Source: QQWI01 sp964522015 | GTDB lineage: Bacteria; Bacillota; Clostridia; Peptostreptococcales; Acidaminobacteraceae | DNA length: 64,000 bases | Direction: 5' to 3' | Assembly: GCA_964522015.1 (NCBI GenBank) | Contig: CAZFST010000004.1 | Coordinates: 62,001 to 126,000 of the forward strand | Shown: piece after piece, positions 1 through 8,193 of the stretch | How positions within the stretch are numbered: position 1 is the first letter of the stretch | Layout of the letters: the number at the start of each line of letters is the position of its first letter | Translations under genes and position numbers: made by a program | The notes under the pieces: model-generated | Database searches by the model: none | Seen by the model: only the letters and a program-made list of their open reading frames with translations | What the model was told of the DNA's origin: nothing

Positions 1-1161
1 ACCATTCAGGTGGTGGCAGTTGCAGAGCCCAATTTATTAAAGCGGCAAGCAGCAGCGGTGGCCCATCAAATTCCGGCAGATAGACAATTTGAAAGCTGGG
101 AAGATTTCTTTGCCTTAGAAAAGTGTTGTGATGGGGTTTTAATCACCACTTCTGATGATCTCCACTACCAGCCAGTGATGCGAGCCCTGGAAATGGGCTA
201 CCACGTTTTATTAGAAAAACCCATGTCAAATCAACTGAATGAAGTATTGGCAATTGGCAATGCTTCTGAGCATGCAAAAGGTCAGATACTGGTTTGTCAC
301 GTCCTGAGATATACCACCTTCTACAGTGAAATAAAAAGGCTGATTGAAAGCGGTGTGATTGGTGAAGTGGTCAATATTCAGCATAATGAAAATATCGGCT
401 ATTACCATTTCGCTCATAGTTTTGTTCGTGGTAATTGGCGCAATACAAAAGAAAGCAGCCCTTTGATATTAGCAAAGAGCTGCCATGATATGGATTTATT
501 AATTTGGTTGAGCGGTAAAGAACCCTTGAGTGTTTCTTCTTACGGCAAACTGACACACTTTTGCCAGGACCAAGCACCAGCTGGATCTGGTACCCGATGC
601 TTGGTGGATTGCCAAATTAGAGAAAACTGTGTTTATGCACCAGAACGGATTTACACCCCAAATCTAGGCCGTTGGCCGTCAACGGTTGTCAGTGAAATTC
701 AAACACCTGAAGCCCTTGAAGAAGCCCTACTTAAAGGCCCCTATGGTCGGTGTGTTTATCAGTGCGATAATGATGTGGTTGACCACCAGGTCACCATTGT
801 TGAATTTGAAGATGGGGTGACAGCAAGCTTTAACCTTAGCGCATTTACTAACGAAGTCAACAGAACCCTTAAAATAATGGGTACAAAGGGCGAAATTAGA
901 GGTAATGATGCCAACAACGAAATCACCCTTAAAGTATTTGGGGGCGAGAGCAAAACCTATAACCCTAAAGTGGTTCAGGGAGGCCATGGTGGTGGCGATA
1001 CCGGTATTATGGAGGACTTTGTGAAGATTCTTAAGGGCGAGCCCGCTCTGGCACTGACAAGTGCTAAAATATCAGTGATGTCCCATGTTCTGAGCTTTGC
1101 TGCAGAAGCTTCAAGAACTGAAGCGCGGGTAATCAAGCTAGACGAATTCATATCCAAATAA
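1..1161 (+). CDS. Gfo/Idh/MocA family oxidoreductase (5' end outside window)
   Basis: NAD(P)-dependent sugar or polyol dehydrogenase-type enzyme; substrate unknown. The reading frame is open from base 1, so the true start lies upstream and the first part of the Rossmann fold, including the glycine motif, is missing. The end of a Rossmann beta strand (VVAVAEP) is visible, followed by the family EKP motif (EKPMSN, about 70 residues in), whose lysine is the usual catalytic or cofactor residue. A cysteine-containing insert follows (CLVDCQIRENCVY), as found in one subgroup of these proteins. The C-terminal half matches the alpha/beta substrate-binding domain. The family is sure. Specificity cannot be read because the upstream neighbours are not visible. 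Confidence 0.88.
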   Translation, partial: TIQVVAVAEPNLLKRQAAAVAHQIPADRQFESWEDFFALEKCCDGVLITTSDDLHYQPVMRALEMGYHVLLEKPMSNQLNEVLAIGNASEHAKGQILVCHVLRYTTFYSEIKRLIESGVIGEVVNIQHNENIGYYHFAHSFVRGNWRNTKESSPLILAKSCHDMDLLIWLSGKEPLSVSSYGKLTHFCQDQAPAGSGTRCLVDCQIRENCVYAPERIYTPNLGRWPSTVVSEIQTPEALEEALLKGPYGRCVYQCDNDVVDHQVTIVEFEDGVTASFNLSAFTNEVNRTLKIMGTKGEIRGNDANNEITLKVFGGESKTYNPKVVQGGHGGGDTGIMEDFVKILKGEPALALTSAKISVMSHVLSFAAEASRTEARVIKLDEFISK

Positions 1162-1214
1162 AAGGAAGGGCTGTTGCCAATCTAGATAATTAGATGAGCA
1201 ACAACCCTTTCATT

Positions 1215-2321
1215 TTATTTGATGGCTAATATGTCTTGGGCTATAAATTCAAGAACACCTTCTGCATCCCCTTCAAAGAGGATGCTTTTTTCCCATCTAC
1301 CTCTTTGGTAGGCATACATTGGATCGTAGTAGGTTGTTAATAACTGCCGACACCAATCTTGATGGCCTTCAAGGCAATCATTATTGTAGGCATCTTCAAA
1401 AGCAGCACTGACTAGATTGTACCGTTCAAGACCAAGGCGCTTTTGTATTCTTAAAAAGCGCTCACTAAGGTCACTATGCCACTTGACTTTACCCAATTCT
1501 TCACCAAATGCTAGGGTGTATTCTTCTTGAGCGAGGACCACGTATTCTTGCCAAGTCCGCAGCACCCGATCTTCAACAGAGCTGGTTAAAACAATCAGGG
1601 GGGCAGCAGAAAGATGGGCCATAAAATCAAGAGGAATCATAACTCTGCCGATGGCCCGGCTTTCATTTTCAAAAAAAAGTGCTGTGGACCCTTGAAGCTT
1701 TTGCCTGAGTATTTCTTGTGCTAAAAGATTTTCAAAAGTTGCTTGTGCAGGTTGTGGTGTCAACATGGGGCCGAAAGCAGAACCCCTGTGTTTAGCAAGT
1801 CCTTCTAAATCGATGGCTTGATTGATCTGGTGTAGCAAGGGGGTTTTTCCAGCCCCTGTATGACCACCAATCATAAAAAGGCGCATCTTATCACCATTTA
1901 GGGTATCGAAAGGATTGTCGAGTACGGACAATGCATGGTTTCTTAGGGCTTTGTAGCCACCCTCGATACGGTCAATTGGCCTTCCAAGTCCATGTGAGAG
2001 CCATTCCTGTGTAATGCGTGAACGGAGACCTCCTCGAAAACACATCACCAGGGCCTCGGGGTTTTGTTGTACAAAATCAACCCAGGCCTTGACCCGTGCA
2101 TCCTTAACCTCGCCACCAACCAACTGATGACCAAGTAGCAGTGCCTGATCATGCCCCTGCTCCTTATAGGCAATCCCCACAAGGTGTCGTTCTTCGTCGG
2201 TCATGAGGGGTATGTTCACAGCACCACCAAAGGAACCTTTATCAAATTCCACAGCAGCCCGAACATCAATAACGGGATGATAGGTGCCTAAAATTCTTTC
2301 GTAATCACTGATTGATGTCAT
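1215..2321 (-). CDS. mnmH: tRNA 2-selenouridine synthase MnmH (SelU)
   Basis: Replaces sulfur by selenium in 2-thiouridine at the wobble position of tRNA, using selenophosphate made by SelD. The N-terminal rhodanese domain carries the catalytic cysteine in CFRGGLRS. The C-terminal half has a P-loop (GGHTGAGKT), the typical MnmH architecture, and the 368-residue length is normal. The frame can be opened 12 bases earlier by a TTG at 2333, but the ATG at 2321 has a GAGG-type ribosome binding site 7 bases away and is preferred. The start lies inside the end of selD, so the two genes overlap and are probably translationally coupled. Selenium use here is supported only for tRNA: no selA, selB or selC is in view. 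Confidence 0.95.
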   Translation of the reverse strand: MTSISDYERILGTYHPVIDVRAAVEFDKGSFGGAVNIPLMTDEERHLVGIAYKEQGHDQALLLGHQLVGGEVKDARVKAWVDFVQQNPEALVMCFRGGLRSRITQEWLSHGLGRPIDRIEGGYKALRNHALSVLDNPFDTLNGDKMRLFMIGGHTGAGKTPLLHQINQAIDLEGLAKHRGSAFGPMLTPQPAQATFENLLAQEILRQKLQGSTALFFENESRAIGRVMIPLDFMAHLSAAPLIVLTSSVEDRVLRTWQEYVVLAQEEYTLAFGEELGKVKWHSDLSERFLRIQKRLGLERYNLVSAAFEDAYNNDCLEGHQDWCRQLLTTYYDPMYAYQRGRWEKSILFEGDAEGVLEFIAQDILAIK

Positions 2322-3351
2322 TGATAACCTCAACCACTACTTCTTTAACAGGGCAGGTATAACCAATGGACTGAAGTTCAAGCCCGTGTTCTTTTGTCAG
2401 TGCTAAGAAAGCTTCTACTCCATCGTTTTCAACAACTGCCAGAAGTCCGCCAGATGTTTGGGGATCGCAAAGCAAATCGCTTAAAGCCTCTGGCATGGCA
2501 GATATTTTATGGCCATAGCTATTGAAATTGTTTTTTGTCCCTCCCGGAACACAACCCTCGTTTAAATATTTCAACGCGTGAGCTAGCACTGGAACCCTTG
2601 AAGCATCAAGGACTGCAGAAATACCGCTACCTTCGCAAACCTCGACCAAATGACCCATTAAGCCAAACCCTGTAACATCAGTCAAGGCTTTGACGCTCTC
2701 TAATTTTGAAATCACCTGACCCACTTTATTGAGGGTACACATGGCATCAATGGCCACTTGGAGCTCTTCTGGGGCGATTTTTTTACGCTTTTGCGCGGTG
2801 GTTAAAATGCCAATACCGATTGGTTTAGTAAGGAAAATTTGGCAAGTTTCTGTGGCGAAACTATTGCGTTTTAGATTGACATTATCCACAAGACCCGTCA
2901 CCGCTAGACCAAAAATAGGCTCTGGGGCGTCGATTGAGTGACCACCTGCAAGGGGAATTCCTGCATCGATACACGCCTTTTTACCCCCGTCAATCACCTG
3001 GCTGGCAACTACAGCAGGTAGCGTCTTAACAGGCCACCCTAAAATCGCTATTGCCATAAGGGGCGTGCCACCCATCGCATAAATATCGCTGATGGCGTTT
3101 GTGGCTGCAATACGGCCAAAGGTAAAGGGGTCATCAACAATGGGCATAAAAAAATCTGTGGTACTTAGGACAGAAGTACCATTACCAAGATCATAGGCGG
3201 CAGCATCGTCATTGCTTTGATTGCCAACCAGCAACTGGGGAAAATCATGGGTATCCCGGGTGTTCGTGAGGATTTCTGTCAATACAGAAAGTGGTAATTT
3301 GCAGCCGCAGCCGGCTCCGTGGCTATATTCAGTGAGTTTAATTGGATTCAT
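2305..3351 (-). CDS. selD: Selenide, water dikinase SelD
   Basis: Makes selenophosphate from selenide and ATP. The N-terminus contains the catalytic motif GAGCGCK with cysteine, not selenocysteine, at the active position. The AIRS-type N-domain ATP-binding segments (NDDAAAYDL, STTDFFMPIVDDP) and the C-domain follow over the usual 348 residues. It is the first gene of a selD-mnmH unit and overlaps mnmH. A promoter with TATGAT at 3401-3406 and a weak -35 box at 3424-3429 lies upstream, followed by a four-copy 11-bp repeat that looks like an OmpR/PhoP-type binding site. Divergent from galE. Confidence 0.96.
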   Translation of the reverse strand: MNPIKLTEYSHGAGCGCKLPLSVLTEILTNTRDTHDFPQLLVGNQSNDDAAAYDLGNGTSVLSTTDFFMPIVDDPFTFGRIAATNAISDIYAMGGTPLMAIAILGWPVKTLPAVVASQVIDGGKKACIDAGIPLAGGHSIDAPEPIFGLAVTGLVDNVNLKRNSFATETCQIFLTKPIGIGILTTAQKRKKIAPEELQVAIDAMCTLNKVGQVISKLESVKALTDVTGFGLMGHLVEVCEGSGISAVLDASRVPVLAHALKYLNEGCVPGGTKNNFNSYGHKISAMPEALSDLLCDPQTSGGLLAVVENDGVEAFLALTKEHGLELQSIGYTCPVKEVVVEVINDINQ

Positions 3352-3400
3352 TGTATGACCTCTTCTTATTTATATTGGTTTAGATTGACCTATCACTACT

Positions 3401-3429
3401 ATCATACACATGTTTTGCCCATACGTCAT
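3401..3429 (-). promoter_or_regulatory. Probable selD-mnmH promoter
   Basis: Reading the minus strand, TATGAT (3406-3401) is a good -10 box and ATGACG (3429-3424) a weak -35 box, separated by exactly 17 bases. The weak -35 box fits an activator-dependent promoter, with the tandem repeat at 3441-3479 placed directly upstream. Inferred by eye. Confidence 0.45.
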
Positions 3430-3440
3430 CTGAATCATCA

Positions 3441-3479
3441 CGTGAACAGTTCATGAATTTTTCGTGAATCTTACGTGAA
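3441..3479. promoter_or_regulatory. Four 11-bp direct repeats, OmpR/PhoP-like operator
   Basis: CGTGAA, CATGAA, CGTGAA and CGTGAA begin at 3441, 3452, 3463 and 3474, an exact 11-bp period, one helical turn. On the minus strand this reads TTCACG-N5-TTCACG-N5-TTCATG-N5-TTCACG, the 6-N5-6 layout of PHO boxes bound by PhoP/PhoB-type winged-helix regulators. It lies between the divergent selD and galE genes and could serve either. The regulator is not identified. Confidence 0.5.
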
Positions 3480-3562
3480 ATTGCAGTCAAACGATTTAAA
3501 AAGGTTTATAATTGAAATCAGTCTAGGAAAATACATGGTTCCGATACAACAAGGAGATTGAG

Positions 3563-4567
3563 ATGATACTAATTACTGGCGGGATGGGTTACATTGGTAG
3601 CCATACTGTGGTTGAACTGTTGAGTTTAGGTAAAGATGTGGTGGTTGTCGATGATTATTCAAATAGCAAGCCAGAGGTCTACCAAAGACTACAGCGTATT
3701 ACGGGCAAAGATTTTCCCGTTTACCAACTGAATTGTTGCGATAGAGTAGCCTTCGAAACCGTCTTTAAACAGCATAAAATCACATCTGTGATTCATTTTG
3801 CTGGCTATAAAGCCGTGGGAGAATCAGTGGCCAAGCCCTTGATGTATTATCATAATAATATCAATTCAACTTTAGTATTACTTGATCTCATGGCTCAATA
3901 TGGGGTGCAAGAATTGGTATTTAGCTCGTCTGCAACTGTTTATGGGGATCCAGAGGTGGTACCCATTAACGAGAACAGCCCACTGAGATGCACAAATCCA
4001 TATGGTAGAACAAAATTGATGATTGAAGATATTTTAAGAGATGCATGTGTTGCAGATCCAACCCTAAGAGTGGCGCTATTGCGTTATTTTAATCCAATCG
4101 GGGCTCATCATAGTGGCCTGATTGGTGAAGATCCAAGTGGAATACCTAATAATCTAATGCCCTATATTACGCAAGTGGCGGTGGGTAAAAGAGAGGCACT
4201 AGGGGTTTTTGGCGATGATTATGACACCCACGATGGAACAGGCGTTAGAGATTATATCCATGTGGTGGATTTGGCCATTGGACACATTAAAGCCCTAGAT
4301 TACCTAAAAGAAAACACAGGGGCCAATGCATTTAATCTGGGTACTGGGATTGGGTATAGTGTTTTAGACGTGGTTCGCGCCTTTGAAAAGGCAAGCCAAA
4401 TGGCTGTACCATACAAAATAGGGCCCCGTAGGCCTGGGGATATTGCCGCTTGTTATGCTGACCCAACTTTGTCAGCGGCTAAGCTTAAGTGGCATGCTCA
4501 ATATGATATCCATAAGATGTGCGAGGATGCTTGGAGATGGCAATCCCAAAATCCTAATGGTTGCTAG
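3563..4567 (+). CDS. galE: UDP-glucose 4-epimerase
   Basis: Interconverts UDP-glucose and UDP-galactose, supplying galactose units for surface glycans or feeding galactose into glycolysis. The N-terminal NAD motif GGMGYIGSH is present, as are the catalytic serine/threonine region (SSSATVYGD) and the YxxxK pair in YGRTK. The length of 334 residues is standard. A GGAG-type ribosome binding site precedes the ATG. A TATAAT box at 3507-3512 is a possible -10 element, but no well-spaced -35 box is visible. It stands alone, with divergent selD upstream and a separate promoter downstream. Confidence 0.96.
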   Translation: MILITGGMGYIGSHTVVELLSLGKDVVVVDDYSNSKPEVYQRLQRITGKDFPVYQLNCCDRVAFETVFKQHKITSVIHFAGYKAVGESVAKPLMYYHNNINSTLVLLDLMAQYGVQELVFSSSATVYGDPEVVPINENSPLRCTNPYGRTKLMIEDILRDACVADPTLRVALLRYFNPIGAHHSGLIGEDPSGIPNNLMPYITQVAVGKREALGVFGDDYDTHDGTGVRDYIHVVDLAIGHIKALDYLKENTGANAFNLGTGIGYSVLDVVRAFEKASQMAVPYKIGPRRPGDIAACYADPTLSAAKLKWHAQYDIHKMCEDAWRWQSQNPNGC

Positions 4568-4619
4568 GGTTAAAACTGTTGTAATATTAACATGACCCTA
4601 GCAAAAAAGACCAAACCTA

Positions 4620-4628
4620 TGCTATAAT
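4620..4628 (+). promoter_or_regulatory. Extended -10 promoter element
   Basis: TGC followed by TATAAT forms an extended -10 box 65 bases before the start of the following CNNM/CorC gene. No good -35 box is visible, as is usual for extended -10 promoters. Confidence 0.4.
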
Positions 4629-4693
4629 AAAAGGTGTATTGTATTTTGTTGAATTTAACTATTCTATTCTAAATTAAACGGAGCGTGACTATT

Positions 4694-5938
4694 TTGGACC
4701 CCAGTGATTCGTGGCAAATAATTGTACTTTTTTTCTTGTTGTGTGCATCAGCATTTTTCTCAGCCTCTGAAACCGCATTAATGTCAATCAGTAAAATTCG
4801 CGTTAGGCATATGGTTGAAGAAAACGTAAAAAAAGCGGATCTAATTCAGAAGTTAGTGGAAAACCCAAGTCAATTGATAGGTGCCATTTTAGTGGGCAAT
4901 AATATTGTCAATATCGGTGCATCGGCACTGGCGACGTCATTGGCACTTAAACTATTTGGTAGTGCAGGTGTAGGTATCGCCACAGGTGTCATGACACTGC
5001 TCATTCTCATTTTTGGAGAAATCACCCCTAAGTCCATGGCTGCACAGTATTCAGAGAAAATGTGTCTTGCCGTTGCTAGACCTGTGGCGTTGGTATCAAA
5101 ATTACTTGGGCCCTTAGTCAAAGTACTGATGATTTTAACAGAAGTTTTAATTAAACTTTTAGGTGGCACGGCTAAAAAAACCTTGCCTTTTATTACCCAA
5201 GAAGAATTGCTAACAATTGTTAATGTTGGTCATGAAGAAGGGGTTTTAGAAGGTGTTGAGCGAGAAATGATTCACAATGTTTTTGAATTTGGTGATACAC
5301 CTTCAAAAGACGTGATGACTATCCGCGCAGATATGGTAGCCGTACCCTTAGATATTACTTACGAAGAACTCATGGCCGTCTATAAAGAAGATCAATTTTC
5401 GAGGATTCCAGTATATGGTGAAAATGTTGACCATATTGAGGGCATCTTGTATGTTAAGGATTTGCTGTTCTTTGAAGATGAAAAAAGCGCTTTTGATATT
5501 ACAAAATTTATAAGACCTGCTTATTATACTTATGAGTTTAAAAATACCTCAGATTTGTTTAAAGAAATGCGTGAAAATCGAGTGGGGATGTCAATTGTAC
5601 TTGATGAATACGGTGGTACAGTTGGTCTTGTCACCGTTGAGGATTTAGTAGAAGAAATCGTAGGGGACATATCCGATGAATACGATGAAGAAGAACCAGA
5701 AATCTTGGTGATTCAAGAGGATGAGTATATTGTGGATGGCAGTAGTCGTCTTGAAACGGTTAACGAAATGATTGGCACGGCTTTAGAATCAGAAGATTTT
5801 GATTCTATTGGAGGATTTGTCATTGGGATAATGGGTGGTCTGCCAGAGATTGGCGATACCATTGAACACGATGGCATTGAATTTATCATAGAAGCCATTG
5901 ATAAGAATCGGATTGAAAAAATTAGAATTAAAACATAA
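4694..5938 (+). CDS. CNNM/CorC (hemolysin C-like) membrane protein with CBS pair
   Basis: Integral membrane protein of the CNNM/CorC family, often linked to magnesium or cobalt transport and resistance. Order: DUF21/CNNM transmembrane domain (about residues 1-185), cytosolic CBS-domain pair (about 200-320) that normally binds adenine nucleotides, and a C-terminal CorC/HlyC transporter-associated domain (about 335-412). The frame can start at a GTG (4685), but that codon lies one base after the ribosome binding site GGAG (4680-4683). The TTG at 4694 has a more workable 10-base spacing and gives MDPSDSWQ. The gene is followed at once by a terminator. Family firm, transport substrate not shown. 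Confidence 0.9.
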   Translation: MDPSDSWQIIVLFFLLCASAFFSASETALMSISKIRVRHMVEENVKKADLIQKLVENPSQLIGAILVGNNIVNIGASALATSLALKLFGSAGVGIATGVMTLLILIFGEITPKSMAAQYSEKMCLAVARPVALVSKLLGPLVKVLMILTEVLIKLLGGTAKKTLPFITQEELLTIVNVGHEEGVLEGVEREMIHNVFEFGDTPSKDVMTIRADMVAVPLDITYEELMAVYKEDQFSRIPVYGENVDHIEGILYVKDLLFFEDEKSAFDITKFIRPAYYTYEFKNTSDLFKEMRENRVGMSIVLDEYGGTVGLVTVEDLVEEIVGDISDEYDEEEPEILVIQEDEYIVDGSSRLETVNEMIGTALESEDFDSIGGFVIGIMGGLPEIGDTIEHDGIEFIIEAIDKNRIEKIRIKT

Positions 5939-5940
5939 CA

Positions 5941-5975
5941 AAAAAAGTCGCCAAGGTCTACCTGGCGACTTTTTG
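5941..5975 (+). terminator. Intrinsic terminator after CNNM/CorC gene
   Basis: An A-run, then AGTCGCC pairing with GGCGACT (inner AGG/CCT, loop TCTA), then a T-run. Bidirectional in form. Confidence 0.85.
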
Positions 5976-6024
5976 GGTATATAAGCAGTGTTGTAATACC
6001 ATAAAAATTGATTGAGGAGACCAT

Positions 6025-6921
6025 ATGCTCGAACAAATGTACCATCAAATGTTGAATTCTTTGCAAGAAGGCATCTATTTTGTTGACAAAGAGCGGACGA
6101 TTACATTTTGGAACCAAGGTGCAGAACGTATTACAGGTTTTACAAGGCAAGAGGTTATTGGTTTAAAATGCTTTGATAATATTTTAAACCACGTGGACGA
6201 AGAAGGAAACCATTTGTGCTTTGGTGGATGTCCCTTGCATCTTACCCTTCAAGATCAACAAGAAAGATTGAGCTATGTATTCCTGCACCATAAAAATGGT
6301 TATCGAGTTCCCGTTCAAGTGAAAATCATGCCCATTTATGATGATTTAGGTGCTATGGTTGGCGCAGCAGAAATGTTTGTAGATGAGAGTCATGTTTTTG
6401 GAAAAGATTTGACCTTTGAAGAGCTACAGAGTATTGCTTATACAGATCAGTTGACTCAGATACCCAATAGACGAGCCTCTGAAAACTATTTGAGACAGGC
6501 ACATCAGGGGTTTTTAGATAATGGTATACCATACGCTTTTGTGATGATTGACATCGATCATTTTAAGAACGTCAACGATACCTACGGACACGATTTTGGT
6601 GATGAAGTACTTAAAATGATTGCTCAAACACTTGCCCATGCCACCAGAACTGTTGACTTCACCGGGAGGTGGGGTGGAGAAGAGTTTATGATGGCTTTTG
6701 TAGGCATCTCTAAAGAAAATCTTCATAAACTTTTAGAAAAAATAAGGATGCTTGTTAATACAAGTGCATATAGAGATAAAAAAACTGCTATCCGAGTGAC
6801 AGTATCAATTGGCGCTAGCTGTGTTCAAGAAGACGACACTCCGGCCACAGTGATTAAAAGGGCTGATGAACAGCTGTATTTTGCAAAACAAAATGGACGC
6901 AATCGGGTTGAGATATGTTAA
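6025..6921 (+). CDS. PAS-GGDEF diguanylate cyclase
   Basis: Predicted to make cyclic di-GMP from two GTP. An N-terminal PAS domain (about residues 5-118, with NQGAERITGF) is followed by a GGDEF domain. The active-site loop reads GGEEF at residues 217-221, an active variant. An RxxD inhibitory site (RTVD) sits exactly five residues before it, so product inhibition is expected. No membrane segment is seen, so it is cytosolic. The ribosome binding site GAGGAG precedes the ATG. It is followed after 35 bases by a peptidoglycan hydrolase gene and may be co-transcribed with it. Confidence 0.93.
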   Translation: MLEQMYHQMLNSLQEGIYFVDKERTITFWNQGAERITGFTRQEVIGLKCFDNILNHVDEEGNHLCFGGCPLHLTLQDQQERLSYVFLHHKNGYRVPVQVKIMPIYDDLGAMVGAAEMFVDESHVFGKDLTFEELQSIAYTDQLTQIPNRRASENYLRQAHQGFLDNGIPYAFVMIDIDHFKNVNDTYGHDFGDEVLKMIAQTLAHATRTVDFTGRWGGEEFMMAFVGISKENLHKLLEKIRMLVNTSAYRDKKTAIRVTVSIGASCVQEDDTPATVIKRADEQLYFAKQNGRNRVEIC

Positions 6922-6956
6922 ACTAAATTAAGAACATCTTGATAAAGAGGTGAAAC

Positions 6957-7574
6957 ATGAGTTATGTTAGAACAGTCTCTCAACACATACCACTAAATAC
7001 CATTAATTTACAGGTTTCTGGGTATGCACAGGCGCAAGCAAGGTTTAATGAAATCCTTCAGACCCGTTTAGGTGGTAATGCTAAAACGAATCAAGTAGCT
7101 AATATCACCCCTTCACAGGAAGTAGATTTAGCAGCAAATGAACAAGTAAAAGATGATGTACGCTTTAGTAGCGGCGATAGTATGGCAGCCATAGATAGTG
7201 CACTTCAAGGGACTCCCATGGCTGGTTTGGGGCCTGCTTTCAAAGCTGCAGAAAACACCTATGGTGTTAATGCTTATTTTTTGACAGCTTTGGCAGCCCA
7301 CGAATCTGATTTTGGGAAAAGCAACATAGCAACTGATAAGAATAATCTATTTGGTTTTATGGCCTACGATGGGAGTCCATATACAAGTGCGAAGGGTTAT
7401 TCGTCAGTAGAAGAAAGCATCTTCAACACTGCTGAATACTTAGCAAAACAATATTTGTCAACAGATGGTAAACACTTTAAGGGTTATAGTATCGATGCCA
7501 TCGGTGAATCCTATGCCACAGACCCCCTGTGGTCGCAGAAGGTAAAAAATCAACTCGCTCAGCTAATGAAATGA
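6957..7574 (+). CDS. Glucosaminidase-type peptidoglycan hydrolase
   Basis: Matches the mannosyl-glycoprotein endo-beta-N-acetylglucosaminidase (FlgJ/LytG-like) fold. The C-terminal half carries YFLTALAAHESDFGKS, with the likely catalytic glutamate of the AxxxxES segment, followed by NLFGF and the downstream YA motif (SYATDPLWSQKV). The N-terminal 80 residues are low in structure and resemble the linker of flagellar or lytic-transglycosylase-like proteins. No clear signal peptide is present, which is notable for a wall hydrolase; export by another route or a role at the flagellum is possible. The last 22 bases are repeated imperfectly 37 bases downstream. Confidence 0.82.
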   Translation: MSYVRTVSQHIPLNTINLQVSGYAQAQARFNEILQTRLGGNAKTNQVANITPSQEVDLAANEQVKDDVRFSSGDSMAAIDSALQGTPMAGLGPAFKAAENTYGVNAYFLTALAAHESDFGKSNIATDKNNLFGFMAYDGSPYTSAKGYSSVEESIFNTAEYLAKQYLSTDGKHFKGYSIDAIGESYATDPLWSQKVKNQLAQLMK

Positions 7575-7612
7575 TGTACTGAGCTACGCTCTCGCTCAGC
7601 TAATGAAGTGAT
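7554..7612 (+). repeat. 22-bp direct repeat over the hydrolase stop codon
   Basis: CTCGCTCAGCTAATGAAATG at 7554 recurs at 7591 with one mismatch, 37 bases away. The first copy codes the end of the hydrolase (LAQLMK and stop). The second lies outside the gene, a small partial duplication. Confidence 0.75.
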
Positions 7613-7624
7613 CCAATGTGCTAA

Positions 7625-8059
7625 TTAGTATAGAGGTGTTTGACGCTTTGCGATCAAGTCTTGATTGAGCACCTCAATACTGTGCTGATGGATCAAAGCA
7701 AACATGATAATAGAATCACGGGGTATTTTAGCATATAGAGGTTGCTTGATGCCACTTTGCAAGAGCGTATTGGCTTCTTCCAAATTGAGATTTAAGCCAA
7801 AAGCCAATTGAATAATTTTGTCCCTAGAGGGCATCCGAGTACCATTAAATATTTGATAAGCATAGCTTGGAGCCAGTTGAGATCTGGCGAAGATTCCATT
7901 AAGATCACTCTCAGAATTAGCCAAACGCCGTCTAAGAGCCAATTTAAAATGATCTAATCCAAGTTCATTTTTATGGTTTTCAGCAAATTCCTCGTAACTC
8001 TCATGTGCTTTCAGTGCGTCAACAAGTAATTGAGTTGAAATGTAAGGTTTTTCTTTCAT
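7625..8059 (-). CDS. XRE-like helix-turn-helix protein
   Basis: A 144-residue cytosolic protein. The central part (SQLAPSYAYQIFNGTRMPSR, then DKIIQLAFGLNLNLEEA) has the pattern of a lambda-repressor-like HTH followed by helices, as in small clostridial XRE-type regulators. A longer in-frame start exists at 8083, but AAAGGAG lies only 5 bases before the ATG at 8059, which gives MKEKPYIS, so that start is chosen. The N-terminal 60 residues are charged and helical. Target unknown. Divergent from the DegV gene, which it might regulate, but nothing in the sequence proves this. Confidence 0.7.
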   Translation of the reverse strand: MKEKPYISTQLLVDALKAHESYEEFAENHKNELGLDHFKLALRRRLANSESDLNGIFARSQLAPSYAYQIFNGTRMPSRDKIIQLAFGLNLNLEEANTLLQSGIKQPLYAKIPRDSIIMFALIHQHSIEVLNQDLIAKRQTPLY

Positions 8060-8193
8060 TGGTCTCCTTTCTATAAAAAACAATTACATACAGCATAGCA
8101 TAAAAGTTGTCAAATGTGAATATTCAGAAAAACATCAAATCCTCAGTGAGCAAGCAATGGCCGATTTGATAAAAAAACGGAGGTCTATAAAGT

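Noticed and set aside
226..1157. Several open frames on the minus strand inside the oxidoreductase gene
   Set aside because: They are shadows of a well-conserved plus-strand gene, with no ribosome binding sites and no recognisable protein pattern.
8134..8170. Inverted repeat ATCAAATC...GATTTGAT as a fatty-acid regulator site before the DegV gene
   Set aside because: The half-sites are 21 bases apart, unlike MarR-type FabT or FadR sites; only the repeat itself is recorded.
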